DNA from: Amaurobius ferox
Lineage: Eukaryota > Arthropoda > Arachnida > Araneae > Amaurobiidae
Length of the DNA: 64,000 nt
Assembly: GCA_951213105.1 (NCBI GenBank)
Contig: OX578153.1
Coordinates: 56,554,520 to 56,618,519 of the forward strand
Direction of reading: 5' to 3'
Shown: one piece after another, positions 1-10,771 of the stretch
Layout of the letters: each line of letters starts with the position of its first letter
How positions within the stretch are numbered: position 1 is the first letter of the stretch
Position numbers and translations under genes: made by a program
The notes under the pieces: generated by a model
Database searches by the model: none
What the model was told of the DNA's origin: nothing
The model's input: the letters and a program-made list of their open reading frames with translations, nothing else

Positions 1-149
1 TAACGTACCTTTGCTGCTATTCATTATACAATTGCTAATATAAATGAACAGCTTAAAGATCCCTTGATCGAAAAACGTATAGGTTTTATTTTTTAAAGCT
101 TCAACACGTGCTTCCAAAACAAAACCAGACATATGACAGCAGGAAATTC

Positions 150-228
150 TTTTCGAAGGGAAATTTCCCTATCCGAAGGATTTTTCCCTTTCTGAAGGAC
201 TTTTCTGTTCCGAAGGGAATTTCCCTTA
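150..228. repeat. Short degenerate tandem/palindromic repeat
   Basis: About four degenerate copies of a motif like CCGAAGGGAAATTTCCCTT lie in a row. Each unit is itself nearly self-complementary (AAGGGAAATTTCCCTT). No coding capacity; origin unknown. Confidence 0.6.
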
Positions 229-388
229 AACCGAAAATGAAGTGTCAAGTAAAAACAAAATTTTAGGGGAATTAAATTTGTTTGAACGAAATACGAGATA
301 AAGTAAAAATATAAATACCAAAAATGAGTAAAAAGAAGTAGTTATTTCTATTGTAATCAATACTTTTTCGTTTTTAACTTAAGGCTCT

Positions 389-449
389 GGGGGGGGGGAG
401 TCCGGTCCCCTTGCCCCCCCCCCCCCCCCCCCTGTCGCTGCGCCACTGC
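389..449 (-). mobile_element. Possible DNA-transposon end with G and C homopolymers
   Basis: A run of 10 G (389-398) and a run of 19 C (414-432) are followed by CTGCGCCACTGC. Read on the minus strand this starts GCAGTGGCGCAG and goes into a G-rich stretch, which resembles the ends of many invertebrate hAT-type repeats. No partner end was identified. The homopolymer lengths may be unreliable. Confidence 0.3.
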
Positions 450-1500
450 TACATATAGAAAAAAAAAACCTTTTTCTTTTTGACAGCCTTTTAAAATGTT
501 CACAATTTTTTTATTATTACATCCTTATTTTTTTCTATTTTTCAGATCAGTTTGTCTCATTTTTAAATCTGAAAAATATGTTGTTTTAGAAAGACTTAGT
601 AAATGTTTCACCACAACTACTATCCCTCTAAATTTTGATGTCCAAAGAATTTTTCTCATGTAAAACATTTTTAAAAACTCACTATTTTAGGAAAGATAAA
701 ATTTTCTAAAATTGTCAGTTTAACATATAAAATTATATTAAAACCTCTTCAAGTATTGTACTAACATTTGATTATCTTCATTTTAGGAGAAGTTGGTGCT
801 CTTGCTACTACAAGCTCATTTCATTTTTATACTGAGACATCTTTGATATATCTTGAACTACTCTGACAAGTGTTGATCCAACATCAGTAGGCCTGGAGAA
901 GCCTGGAGGATTTGAGATATCCAAGCATCTATGGATTTAAATGGTAAAAATGTTTACTAATGTTTTTTTTTACTTAAAAGCAGTTCTATATGTGTAAAGA
1001 TTGGTTTTCAACAATGGCTATTTTTGTACAACAATGGTTCTGAAATGCCACTAGGCCTATATTTTATTTTTACATACTATTTGTACAAAGTGTAGGGCGC
1101 ATGCACAAATTAAAAATGTGTTTTGCCCTGGTTCATTTCATCTTAATTATTGAAATTATGATTCTTCCCATCTGTATGCAATTACATATGCATTCAAAAT
1201 TTCACTTCCTACCTATTGTAGTTTTTGAATAAAAAGGATCATAAAATTCATAAAAAGATTGAATTTAATAAGAAAAAAGATGGCCTTCACTTTGCTCATC
1301 CATAATAAAGTAAAAACTGTAGTTTAAACCAGTCTGTTATCAACCCAAAAACTTTTATGCTGTTTTCTGAATTAAAAGCTTGTACTGTTAGACCCCAATC
1401 TTAAAGTTTCTATGTTCCAATATGAAATATAAAGTTTTTTTTTTTTTTTTTTTTTTTTTTAGATCAGAAAATGTGTTCAATGTTAGGTCCACCATATACA

Positions 1501-1776
1501 TGTACAGTTTGGCCTTTCCTTAGAATTGATAGGCCAAACTAACAGTTAATATCCTGTTTGTCCCGCATCCTGCACATGCATAAATTGGACTGTTAGTTCA
1601 TCATTTTCAGTCTGCCGTGGCATCTTGTTGTGAGTGCAGTAAACTAAATCTTAGCTGATCGGCAGAACTATGGGTGTTCAATCTCCTAAACAATTTACCA
1701 GCTAGTCGCCCTGCACACATTAGTTTGACCTTTTAAGCCTAGACTGTTCACGCTGATTTGAAGGCTAAACTGTACA
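1501..1776. mobile_element. MITE with ~17-bp terminal inverted repeats
   Basis: The left end TGTACAGTTTGGCCTTTC is mirrored at the right end by GAAGGCTAAACTGTACA, giving an inverted pair with one or two mismatches around about 275 bp without coding potential. Within the left end a second inverted pair, AGTTTGGCCT at 1506-1515 and AGGCCAAACT at 1531-1540, can form a hairpin. Short flanking TA-type duplications are possible but not certain. A non-autonomous DNA transposon is the likeliest reading; the superfamily is not assigned. Confidence 0.55.
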
Positions 1777-1962
1777 TACTATATGGCCCAGTTTAGTCAA
1801 AAAGCAATTTACTTTTTAACTGTTTTATAAAATGCCTAGAAAATGTGCCCAGGATTTCAGATGAGAAATGATGGTATATAGCTATGTCTGCACCCATGCA
1901 ACAGCTTTTTTATTTTGTTTTTGTTATAAGCAAGCATGTTATTAAAACATTCTTTAGTTTTA

Positions 1963-2119
1963 AGGAATTTGCTGTGAGTTCCAGTGCAGTCTTTATCAAA
2001 GATTTACATCTTAAATCCATGGCAATGCCGGAATGTTCTGAAAAATGTATCTGGCATTGCCAGAGATTGAGAATGCAAATCTTTTGATTACAATGACACC
2101 GTAACTCACTGCAAATTCT
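1963..2119. repeat. Long imperfect foldback (two ~67-bp arms)
   Basis: The arm at 1963-2029, ending GGCAATGCC, is the imperfect reverse complement of 2052-2119, which starts TGGCATTGCC. About 22 nt separate the arms, and weaker complementarity extends outward into the AT-rich flanks. Reading frames across it are incidental. Probably an old foldback MITE; a structured non-coding RNA cannot be excluded. Confidence 0.55.
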
Positions 2120-2440
2120 CAAAAATGAAATATTGCTTTAACAATTAATCGATTTATAGCATCAACAAAAGCAAAAGAAAATCTGCTGTGCAAATAGTGT
2201 TAATTTAATCTGCCAGAATATCCAGATTGCCTCCTACCTCTGGAAACTGTCTTCAACACACAAAAAGTATTATATATATTTTTAATAGATGAAAATTTGT
2301 CTATTAATAGTACAGATTCTGTTCGAAATTTGTTTGAAAGGGAATTTTGTCCTGTTGACAAATTTAAGAGAATTTTCTAACAATGTTACCTTATATTTTA
2401 CAAAATGAAATTTTTTAGATCTGACTTTTTGTTTTATTTT

Positions 2441-2688
2441 ACTACTGTCTGCCCAAGAAAACCCTTTATGCAAGGATTACCCATGCCATGACCATCAACA
2501 AAGCTCAAGGACAAACCCTTAAGTTTGCAGGTGTAAATTTATAAAGTTCTTGTTTCTCTCATAGCCAATTGTATGTGGCATGCTCAAGAGTAGGAACTTC
2601 ACAAAATTTGTATGTTTTAGTTCGGGAGGAAAATAAAGAATGTGGTTTACAAGCAAGCATTGCGGCAAAACCTAACAAATTGGAATAA
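2441..2688 (+). pseudogene. Helitron (Pif1-like) helicase C-terminal relic
   Basis: The plus-strand frame encodes the last part of a Pif1-family helicase of the Helitron RepHel protein. The hallmark AMTINKAQGQTL (helicase motif V region) is followed by SQLYVACSRVGTSQNLYV (motif VI with its arginine finger). An in-frame TAA lies between the two motifs, after GVNL, and no start or upstream helicase/Rep region is seen, so it is a broken fragment. The frame ends at a stop at 2686-2688. The motifs are diagnostic of this helicase family. Assigning it to a Helitron rather than a host Pif1 gene is inferred from the Helitron-like 3' terminus about 360 bp downstream. Confidence 0.75.
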
Positions 2689-3051
2689 TGTTATTTAATT
2701 TGTTAACATTTGCATTGTTACCTAGCGTTTAAGAGTAATTTTAGTTTTCCTTTCAACCTGTACATATTAACTGTACATCAATTGTGGACACCTATTAATC
2801 ACATTCCGAGATGCTGCCTACCAGGAACACCAGCCCGGAGGGCCAAGCTGTGAAGGGAGTGCCATAGGCATGCCAAAAGCTGCTATGACTTATATAATAC
2901 AATGATTTTTTTTCTTGCATAATGCAATGAATTTACTTCTTTCACAGTGAAAAAACAATATACAAGATTCATGGCCCTATATATTGTGATGTAATTTTTA
3001 TCAGAGTTTTGCATCATAAAACCTGAGCAATGCCGAGGTAATCGCTGCTAG
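2689..3051 (+). mobile_element. 3' tail of the Helitron relic, ending CTAG
   Basis: Non-coding sequence between the helicase stop and a candidate Helitron 3' end, AATCGCTGCTAG followed by T. Helitrons typically end in CTRR before a host T. The expected terminal hairpin is weak here, so the exact end is tentative. Confidence 0.45.
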
Positions 3052-3409
3052 TCCTTCCATTAAAAAAATAAAATTGAAATCATATATAAAAATATAATTT
3101 TATGTCATCAAAATTTTCCATGCTTAAAATGTGTCCCTTTAAAATTATAGAGATAAGTTACGTGCTATAGCATATAAATCAAGCATATATAGCAATCAAT
3201 CATAATAGTCTTATGCATGTAATTACCAAGTTTACATGAATTTTTTTACATATTTTACAAACACATCTCAATATTCATACCTAATTTATCTTTTGATACT
3301 AGTTAAATTTATTTTCTGTACCTAGTAGATCACTGGTTTCAAATTTTTTTTACTATCAAACAGTTTATATTTTAACTTAAATTATAAAGATACCATGCTC
3401 ATGTTGCAG

Positions 3410-3573
3410 GTCAAATAGCAGTGCCTTCTTTTGGTAATTCTAGCGTCAGTGATGCAACTGGCTCTATAAACAATAGTACTGCTCAATGCCAATTTGCTTT
3501 GAACAGATCTATAAACTACCAGCAGGAAATAAAAGAATCAAGTAATACACAAGTTCCTAAAGTGCTCATTTGA
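3410..3573 (+). CDS. Candidate terminal coding exon of an unidentified gene
   Basis: A good splice acceptor (ATGTTGCAG, AG at 3408-3409) is followed by an open phase-1 frame of 53 codons. It starts QIAVPSFGNSSVSDATGS and ends KVLI with TGA at 3571-3573. Its base composition is clearly less AT-rich than the flanks. The peptide is Ser/Asn/Gln-rich and I do not recognise it. An ATTAAA lies about 30 bp downstream of the stop, consistent with a last exon. No upstream partner exon was found, and an open frame of this length can arise by chance, so it is only a candidate. Confidence 0.35.
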
Positions 3574-3918
3574 ATCTCTGTTTTATGTAATACATTTTTT
3601 ATTAAATTTTACTTTTATATTTTGTTGTCTTATTAATTTATGAAAAATGTTGATTTTGAAAATTTAGTGTGCCTACTTAAAATTTACAAATTAATACATC
3701 AATATCAACTTAAAAGTTCATATACTTTTAAGTTGCATAGAGCATTAATTATTAAACTAAGACATTTAGAAAAATGAATTGCATTTAAATTTACATTTTA
3801 ATTGCATATGTAAGCATAAGAAATTTGTTATTATGTTTATTTGGCAATGTTACATTATGTAAACATTCTTCGGTTTGTTTGTAACCTCACCAGTAAATTA
3901 TTCAGAGTTCCTTATATG

Positions 3919-3979
3919 GAAGACCTAGATCATCTGACTCATCCTAAGATATGAGCAGCTGTTTGGACGGCCGGAAGAT
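3919..3979 (-). mobile_element. Micro-SINE tail module (61 bp) with target duplication
   Basis: Minus-strand CCGGCCGTCC...GACTCATCC...GTCTTCC module, a diverged copy of the short hairpin element seen repeatedly in this window. It is flanked by GAGTTCCTTATATG (3905-3918) and GAGTTCCTTATGTG (3980-3993), a 13/14 target-site duplication. Confidence 0.7.
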
Positions 3980-3993
3980 GAGTTCCTTATGTG

Positions 3994-6130
3994 ATAATGT
4001 TAAAAATTTTTTACTGTAGATTGAAACTGTTTACAGTTGATGCAACTAAACTTTATAACTTAGATGCACAGGAAAGTTTCACAGTAACTTAAAATATGTT
4101 ACTACTTTCTATAGAGCAGTGATATGCAAATCCTTTTTCAAAAGCTTTTTTTTGTTGTTGTTAACCTTGATCTGAATTTTCAATGGACAATTCTGATTTT
4201 TTTTTTTTAACTTTTAAAACCAATTCATATTTAAGAGAATTTTTTCTGATTCTAAATATCCAAGCGAAAATCTATTAAAACAATTTTTTATTTTATTGAT
4301 ATTTAAATAAATAGCACAACATTTTAACAAACTCAAAACGACCTGTGATTGGTTGTGACATCATTTTCCCTGTTCGACCTGTGATACAACATTCTATCAT
4401 GTTTTGCCTTAAGATATTTGCAGGGTAGTTGAGATTTAATTTTGTGTACAATTGAATTTTTACATTTGTACTTGGTCTGTTTGAATTTAGATTATTTGTT
4501 GATTATTTTATTTTGTAAACATCCTGGTTTTTGAAGGGGAATCAGACAATTTGCCAAAGATCGATTTTACTGTGATGGTGCTCTATTTTAGAAACAATAA
4601 ATATTTTGTGACAGCTGAAACTTGAGGTGTAAACTTGATGCCCTTTTCTTAAAGTATTATTATAATGTGAATTAAATCTACATTTGGGGTATCTGTGGTT
4701 GAAATCTGAGCATTTCAAAAAATGCTAACACTTTGGATACAAATTTCTCCGAACATGATAGATTAAAATGTACATAATCTTTTCTTGTTTTGTTGGGCAA
4801 GATTATGAATGTATAAAATAATTTTAATACTTTGAACTTTTTTAGAAAACACTTAAAACATCTAATTGAGTGAGTGATTTTTTAACTTTTCTTTCTTTCC
4901 CCCCAATCCTAAAAAAAAAGATATAAATAGTAAGCGACAAAATATATATTAGCAAATTCAGTTTCTGAATATCTTTTTTGAAAAAAAAAATTAATTTTTT
5001 GAACCTTACTGACTTAGTTTTCGACTAATTATCTTCTCAAGTTGAAGATTGAAAATTTTTCATTTTAAAGGTTTACAATGCTTATATCTTAGAAACTAAA
5101 AGTGCTAACTATGAACAATAAGCAAGAATTTTTAACTCTTTTAAAGCCCTGCAAGTGTTATTGGGTTTGAGATCGAGTGCTTATAATTTCGATAGCTTAG
5201 TTTTTAACCTGGATTTTCCAATATCTGGGAAAGCTGCAATATATAAAATATCATGATTGTTGCAGCTCGGTGTCTTTTACTTATTCCTTGGTGATATATG
5301 GGTTCATAATATATTCTTATACACAATATAATTCTTACACAATATAATTCTTATATTGTATTTTAAAACATATAATAAACAGTAAATCATTTATGATTCT
5401 GAATAGGTGAAGCAATTTTAAATTGTTTTTCATTTAATTTCTATTCCTGTTTGCAATGTTTTAAATTTATGATTTATTTTTTAGATAAAATCTATTTTAT
5501 AACTTTTCATGAAAATATTAAATTGCAACTGCTCACTGCAGCAGTATACTGGTATAAAAAATTTTCATGCACAGAATTTTGCATATTCTCTAAATTATCT
5601 GCGAACATCACACACTAAACCGGTTACAACATCAATAATCCACTTTGAATCTAACGAACTTCTGGCACTTTAATTTATCTGGCACTAGCTAGATAAATTA
5701 AAGTGCTTTAATCTAGCACTTTAAATTTATCCGTAATAGCAAAACTAAAATAGTGTCGAATCAGTAGTGGACATCCTTAAGGATTTTCAAAGTTTATTAA
5801 ATCATAAAAGTAATAACTTCTCATAAAAAGGCTTTGAAAATTCTGTTATACAGCCATAACATATATAATGAACATTCTTTAATGGCATTGATGAATTTTG
5901 TTTACATTCTGGCTTCCTGCACTTCACACTATTGTTTACAAAAACCATCATCTTTTGTTATATAAATATTTTATCTGACGGTGTAAAACTAGTCATGCAC
6001 ATTGGAGCGATACAATACTTATAACAATTCGCAGTTTGGGATGGAAGAAACCATTATAATTAGTGGAACTTTCCAAATGTAACTAAACTTATTCACCAAT
6101 TCAAGGTGCGAGTCATGGACGAGCCTTCTG
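3994..6130. other. AT-rich non-coding stretch
   Basis: No open frame or transposon end that I can support. The only notable item is the hairpin at 5665-5706. Confidence 0.5.
5665..5706. repeat. Perfect 16-bp inverted repeat (hairpin)
   Basis: GCACTTTAATTTATCT at 5665-5680 is the exact reverse complement of 5691-5706, with a 10-nt loop. A third related copy (AGCACTTTAAATTTATC) follows immediately downstream. Confidence 0.75.
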
Positions 6131-6147
6131 ATGTCACATTCTGTGTG

Positions 6148-6192
6148 TTGAAAACCCAGGCCAGCTGACTCATCCTAAGACTTGGAGCAGCA
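6148..6192 (-). mobile_element. Micro-SINE tail module (45 bp) with target duplication
   Basis: The plus strand reads TTGAAAACCCAGGCC...GACTCATCC...GGAGCAGCA, the reverse complement of the family's terminal GGTCTGGGTCTTCAA. It is flanked by CACATTCTGTGTG (6135-6147) and CACATTCCGTGTG (6193-6205), 12/13 identical. Confidence 0.65.
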
Positions 6193-6561
6193 CACATTCC
6201 GTGTGTGCCAAAATGGGTCATTTTCCTGCGACAATCAAAAAGGTGAACTTTGACTGTTAATAAAACATGAAATACACAGACCCGAATTAAGCATTTCTGT
6301 GGCCCCCGGGCCAGAACATAAAGTGGGGGCCTCCTTTCACTGTAATATTTGCAGGTTTCTTTCTTTGCAATAGTGTACGTACAGTAATAGTACTAACTTG
6401 TAAGAAGTATATTTAAATATGTACAAATAGCTAAAATTATTTTAATTATCACCACTTGCATGATTCCAACCAATAATACATTAGTCTTTGACATAAAGTG
6501 TTTACATTCTTTACAACATATAAGGCAAATATTAAAATATAGAAATGGCACTGTAACATAA

Positions 6562-7240
6562 CTATGTGGTGGAAAACAAGTTGCAAAAATACTCAAAATT
6601 CATTTGGCTTACAGTCTTTTTTCTTGACATTTTATTAGCAAACTCATCAATTATATCGTTGAAATCCATTGCTTTAAGTAACTCGTTTTCAATGCTTAAA
6701 ATGCTGAGGCTGTTTAATTTCTCCTGCTTCATCACGCTGTGTTTTTCTGATTTTATAATTTTTAACTTCAAAAATGAACGTTCGCCACACTTTCATTGGA
6801 AACCATCATGCAACTATATATTCGCAACCCTATTTCTATTTTAGGGACAGCAGATGAAATTAGACTTTCATGCATATAGCTATAAAGGTTTTATGGGTTC
6901 AGTTTCCTTCTCTTCTCCTATATGTATATCTCATCTGGAACTTGGATCTGGAACTTGTTTCTCCATTATCGTTTTCATCACTCTCCTCTTCTTTATCATC
7001 AGCAGAGATGTCCATAAAGAGCACTGTTGTCTCAGGATAATTTGCATTGATGTATACTTTGATATGGATGCATTCTTCTGCAAGTTCTCTTCCATCAACA
7101 TCAAATTTGTATATTTTTGCAAAACATTCACTACGCTCTCGTACAGATTTTTCCTATATGGAAAGCAGATCCTCAAAGAACCCAAAAATCTCAAAGATGT
7201 TTCAGTAAGCTTTGGATTGAACATCCAAGTTGTTTACTAA
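6562..7240 (-). pseudogene. hAT transposase relic, C-terminal dimerisation region
   Basis: Minus-strand frames encode the C-terminal part of a hAT transposase of the type found in ZMYM1-like and 52-kDa-repressor-like proteins. The segment SKLKIIKSEKHSVMKQEKL leads into LSILSIENELLKAMDF and DIIDEFANKMSRKK, the classic hAT C-terminal 'SIE(N)...DFxxIIDEFA' block. Just upstream (6771-6850) degenerate codons still recall the family's NIxIxLRI...ERSFSKLK motif, with stops. A further frame at 6931-7224 (KLTETSLRFLGSL) is probably more of the same protein. Frame changes and stops show that it is dead. Confidence 0.7.
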
Positions 7241-7636
7241 ACTGTCTATCACAGAAAGGAAAGTTTCTATCGTCATCTTTTCTTTACCAGATAAAACATC
7301 TGGGGTACATTTGTTATTATAAAATGTCAATCTAGAACTGTATTTTTTTTATTCGGGTTACGGAATCCTGGTAATTAGGCTCTTTGCTTGATGTGGCCAA
7401 GGTTTCATTACCAATCGTAGCTTTCCCTCTTCTCCTGAATATACAATATGAGAGATTTCATGAGTTGCACGGCGACATACAATGTTATAGTTGATTTTTG
7501 CAGAGAAGTACTGACTTTAATAATTCTTCTCAATAAATCACACCAAAAGTATGGGTCATTCCACGTGAAAACACCCATTTTAAGAAAAACTTATTGCTCC
7601 ATAGTCAGATTTTTTTTAAATTTTCACCATATATAC

Positions 7637-8411
7637 ACATGGTAATAAAACCCCCAAATCTGAATTTATAATGTATATATCGCAATAATTCCCAAGATAC
7701 AGGCATTTGAAAAATGGCCATTTTTGCCGAATGGCAGCCATCTTGGATTTTGCACCAATGTTTATAAATGTAACAGCTTGAGAACTAATGGTTCAAATTA
7801 AATAATTCTGGTACTAATTTGAAGCTATTAATATCAGGAATATAAGTGCTATATCAAAAAATAAAAAAATATATATTTTAATATAGTTATTACATGAAAA
7901 TTGCAAAAATCACCTACGGATGGATAGTCAAGTTTAATGGGCTATAAAACAAATGGCCCCTAATATGTTTTTTCTGAAACTTGGTACAAATATTAACTAA
8001 TATGTGCGCTTTAAGTACAAAAAAATTAGAAAGGTAATATTTCTTATTGCAGAGAAAAATAGCTATAAAACATATATACATTTTACATGTGATGCTTTAA
8101 TCATTTAAAAATATATATTTTTTAAAAATGAGCAAAAACAAAACATAGGAATTTTTCTACACTAACTAGTATGTATTTTTTCTACACACTAACTAGTATG
8201 TCCGGCCACACAAACAGCTACAATTAGCCTTCGGGTTGGTCGTGTGGTCTGGGCTTTCTACACACTAACTAGTATGTGTGCTTTAAGCACAAAAAAAATT
8301 GGGATGGTAATATTTAATTTAATGACTAAAGAAATACTGTTATATGTATAGGAAATCAGTGTAAAGTTTCTGGGGTGCTGAAACATTCTAATAAAAATCT
8401 TCCTAAAAACC
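7637..8411. repeat. Left inverted arm
   Basis: Pairs with 9841-10532. It contains an extra copy of ACTAACTAGTATGT and the micro-SINE insertion at 8202-8256, which make it longer than its partner. Confidence 0.7.
8202..8256 (+). mobile_element. Micro-SINE tail module (55 bp), ACAC/GTGT subfamily
   Basis: CCGGCCACAC...TTCGGG...GTGTGGTCTGGGCTT. It is flanked by an exact 21-bp direct repeat (8181-8201 and 8257-8277) built on CTAACTAGTATGT. The matching place in the right arm of the host element (near 9980) has no insert, which proves that this is an insertion. Confidence 0.8.
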
Positions 8412-8531
8412 ATACAGTTATCCATTTTATATTTTATTTTCTTATTTCAAATTAAGAAAAGGTATTTTCTATATTCAGTAGAGCTGAAGATACCCAGTTT
8501 TTCCTAGTGGCCACTGGCTCCTAAACCAATT

Positions 8532-9838
8532 TCATCTAATAGCAAGTATCATAATCTTTGGCACACATCTAAAGGTCTTATATATAATGCATTTGGGCCA
8601 TAAGAATACATAAACATAACATATACAAACAAAACACACACTAATTTCTAATTCATTGGGATGCATTGGTACTCTAAGAATTTCTGGAGATGGACAGTTA
8701 TCACACCAGCTCACCATACTTTTCTGATTCAGTGCAATAAACTTGTTTCTTTTAACAATGATGTAATATATTCACAGATATGGATGGTATGGAGCATGAG
8801 TTTAATATTTTGATGGTATATACAAACACGTACAGAATGAATAACTTTGTTTCCAACAGTTACATATTCTGTTGGATGTAGTGTGCAAAATTTACATAGT
8901 ATTTTTATTTCATTATGATTTTCTTTAAGTGCAGCATATAATTCTTTTAAATTATGCAAAAGTAATCTCTTTTGTTTTAATATTTTCCCATTTTCACACA
9001 CTTGGTATAGATATGCAATATTTTCTTCCTGGACATATACGACTGTTATAATAAAAACTAGTAACTTTTATATAGTATCAAATTTTATTTAACACTTATA
9101 TCTCACTAGGCATTGATAACATCCCTTCTATTTCTTTTAATTTTTCTTGTTTTTTTTTAACTAAATTCTTTGTAGTAATATAACATGTCTTTGTTTGTTG
9201 GACTATCCATGAATCTTGGACTAATTTTAAAATCTGCAAGTTTTCTTTAAATGATGCATCTAAAGAAAACTTATTCAATAATTTTCCATCATAAACGTGC
9301 AATTTTGGCAAATAATGTCTTGAATTTTGTAGCTTATTAATACTTTCAATACCCAATATATACTGTAGCAGTTTTAGTAGCAACGTGGCTACTTAATTTC
9401 TTAACTTGCATAAAACTAAGTTTCCTCTTAGAGCTAAATCTATTGAACTTTATTAGTGTTAAATCCAAAAGTTCACAGCTTTTATTCAATTGTTCCATTA
9501 CTATTGTGACTTCACTCTAATCTGCATCATTGGTCATTTCCATGTCAGCAGTAGAAACCTCTGACTCACTAATTAATGAATGCGAGGAAAAATAACAAGA
9601 CATGCAGAATTTTTTTCCCCTGGAATGAGTAATTCTTGATTTATCATTGACAGTCTGAGAGAAATTGGTTTTAGGGACTTAGTTCTGATTTTGGTGGTTT
9701 ATTAAATAGATCACAAGTTTTCTGTCTTAAACTGCACCATTTCAGATATTCATCCTTGTGTTCTGAGTGGTAGTATATGCAAGGTTCACAAGTACAGGAA
9801 TAAACAGGAAGTCTTAATAACACATTGATTTTGAACTG
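8532..9838 (-). pseudogene. Degenerate transposase-like protein of the inverted-arm element
   Basis: Several minus-strand frames in the interior read in order. First comes EPCIYYHSEHKDEYLKWC (about 9800-9730), then a lysine-rich part at 9096-9383, then KRLLLHNLKELYAALKENH with ILCKFC and VRVCIYHQNIKLML (8729-9001), then WCDNCPSPEILR (8532-8717). From memory, this KRLLLxNLxELYxxFK...FCxLRPKWCV...VCxxHQNxKLM order occurs in a widespread invertebrate transposon protein whose name I cannot give with certainty. Frames are broken by stops and shifts, and no start-to-stop protein remains. Because the relic sits exactly between the inverted arms, it is taken as the element's own protein. Confidence 0.5.
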
Positions 9839-9840
9839 TG

Positions 9841-10532
9841 TGGTTTCTAGGAAGATTTTTATTAGAATTTTTCAGCACTCCAGAAATTTTACACTGATTT
9901 CCCATACATATAACAGTATTTTTTTAGTCATTATTTAAATTAAATATTACCATTCTATTTTTTTTTTACTTAAAGCACACATACTAGTTAGTGTGTAAAA
10001 AATGCCTATGTTTTATTTTTGCTCATTATTTGTTTTTAAAATTTTTTTTTTTAAATGATTAAAGCATTGCATGTCAAATGTTAACTAAATGTATATATGT
10101 TTCAAAGCTATTTTCTCTGCAATAAAAAATATTACCTTTCTAATTTTTTTTTACTTAAAGCCCACATATTAGTTAGTATTTGTACAAGTTTCAGAAAAAA
10201 ATATTAGGGGGCCATTTTTTTTATAGCCTATTTAAGTTGTCCATTAATCCGAAGGTGATTTTTGCAATTTTCATGTAATAATGATATTAAAATATATCTT
10301 TTTAATTGTTTTGATATGGCACTTATATTCCTGATATAAATAGCCTTAAATTGGTACCAGACTTATTTAATTTGAGCCATTAGTTCTCATGCTATTACAT
10401 TTTTAAACATTAGTGCAAAATCCAAGATGGCCACCATTTCGCAAAAATGACTATTTTTCAAATGCCTGTATCTGGGTCATTATTGGGATATATACATTAC
10501 AAATTCAGATGTGGGGGTTTTATTACCATGTC
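9841..10532. repeat. Right inverted arm
   Basis: Reverse-complement partner of 7637-8411, without the micro-SINE. Confidence 0.7.
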
Positions 10533-10771
10533 CCAGGTAACACACATGCGGTATTATAACCGTTGTTAAACCATTTATACGTTATATTTTCATATGTGTT
10601 ATACGATAAACGGTAATGCATCGGTTATAATACCGTTATGAGTAAACGGTATATAAAAATACTGTATATCATACGTATGAATTACAGTGTATGAACATAC
10701 CGTATGTAGAAATACCGTTTTAAATACGTATGTATTACTGTTTATGTTACATTAAAATAACCGTTTTTCGT
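10533..10771. repeat. Dense ACCGT/ACGGT and CGTATG palindromic cluster
   Basis: About 240 bp in which ACCGTT, AACGGT, ATACCG, CGGTAT and CATACG occur roughly every 15-25 bp in both orientations (TAACCGTTGTTAAACC, CGATAAACGGTAATGC, AATACCGTTATGAG and others). It lies directly between the right arm of the preceding element and the THAP relic. Confidence 0.6.

Larger units (their letters stand above)
7637..10532 (-). mobile_element. DNA transposon with ~700-bp inverted arms
   Basis: The left arm (7637-8411) and right arm (9841-10532) are long, diverged reverse complements. For example, ACATGGTAATAAAACCCC at 7637 is mirrored by GGGGTTTTATTACCATGT ending at 10532, and CCAAGATGGC and AACTAGTATGT are also mirrored. 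The about 1.4-kb interior holds a degenerate minus-strand transposase-like protein. The left side may begin further out, at GGGTCATTCCACGTGAAA (7553); that stretch has no partner beyond 10532, so the right tip looks lost. The left arm carries a later 55-bp insertion that is absent from the right arm. The superfamily was not determined. Confidence 0.7.

Noticed and set aside
6854..7335. Plus-strand frames of up to 128 codons
   Set aside because: Antisense shadows of the minus-strand hAT transposase relic.
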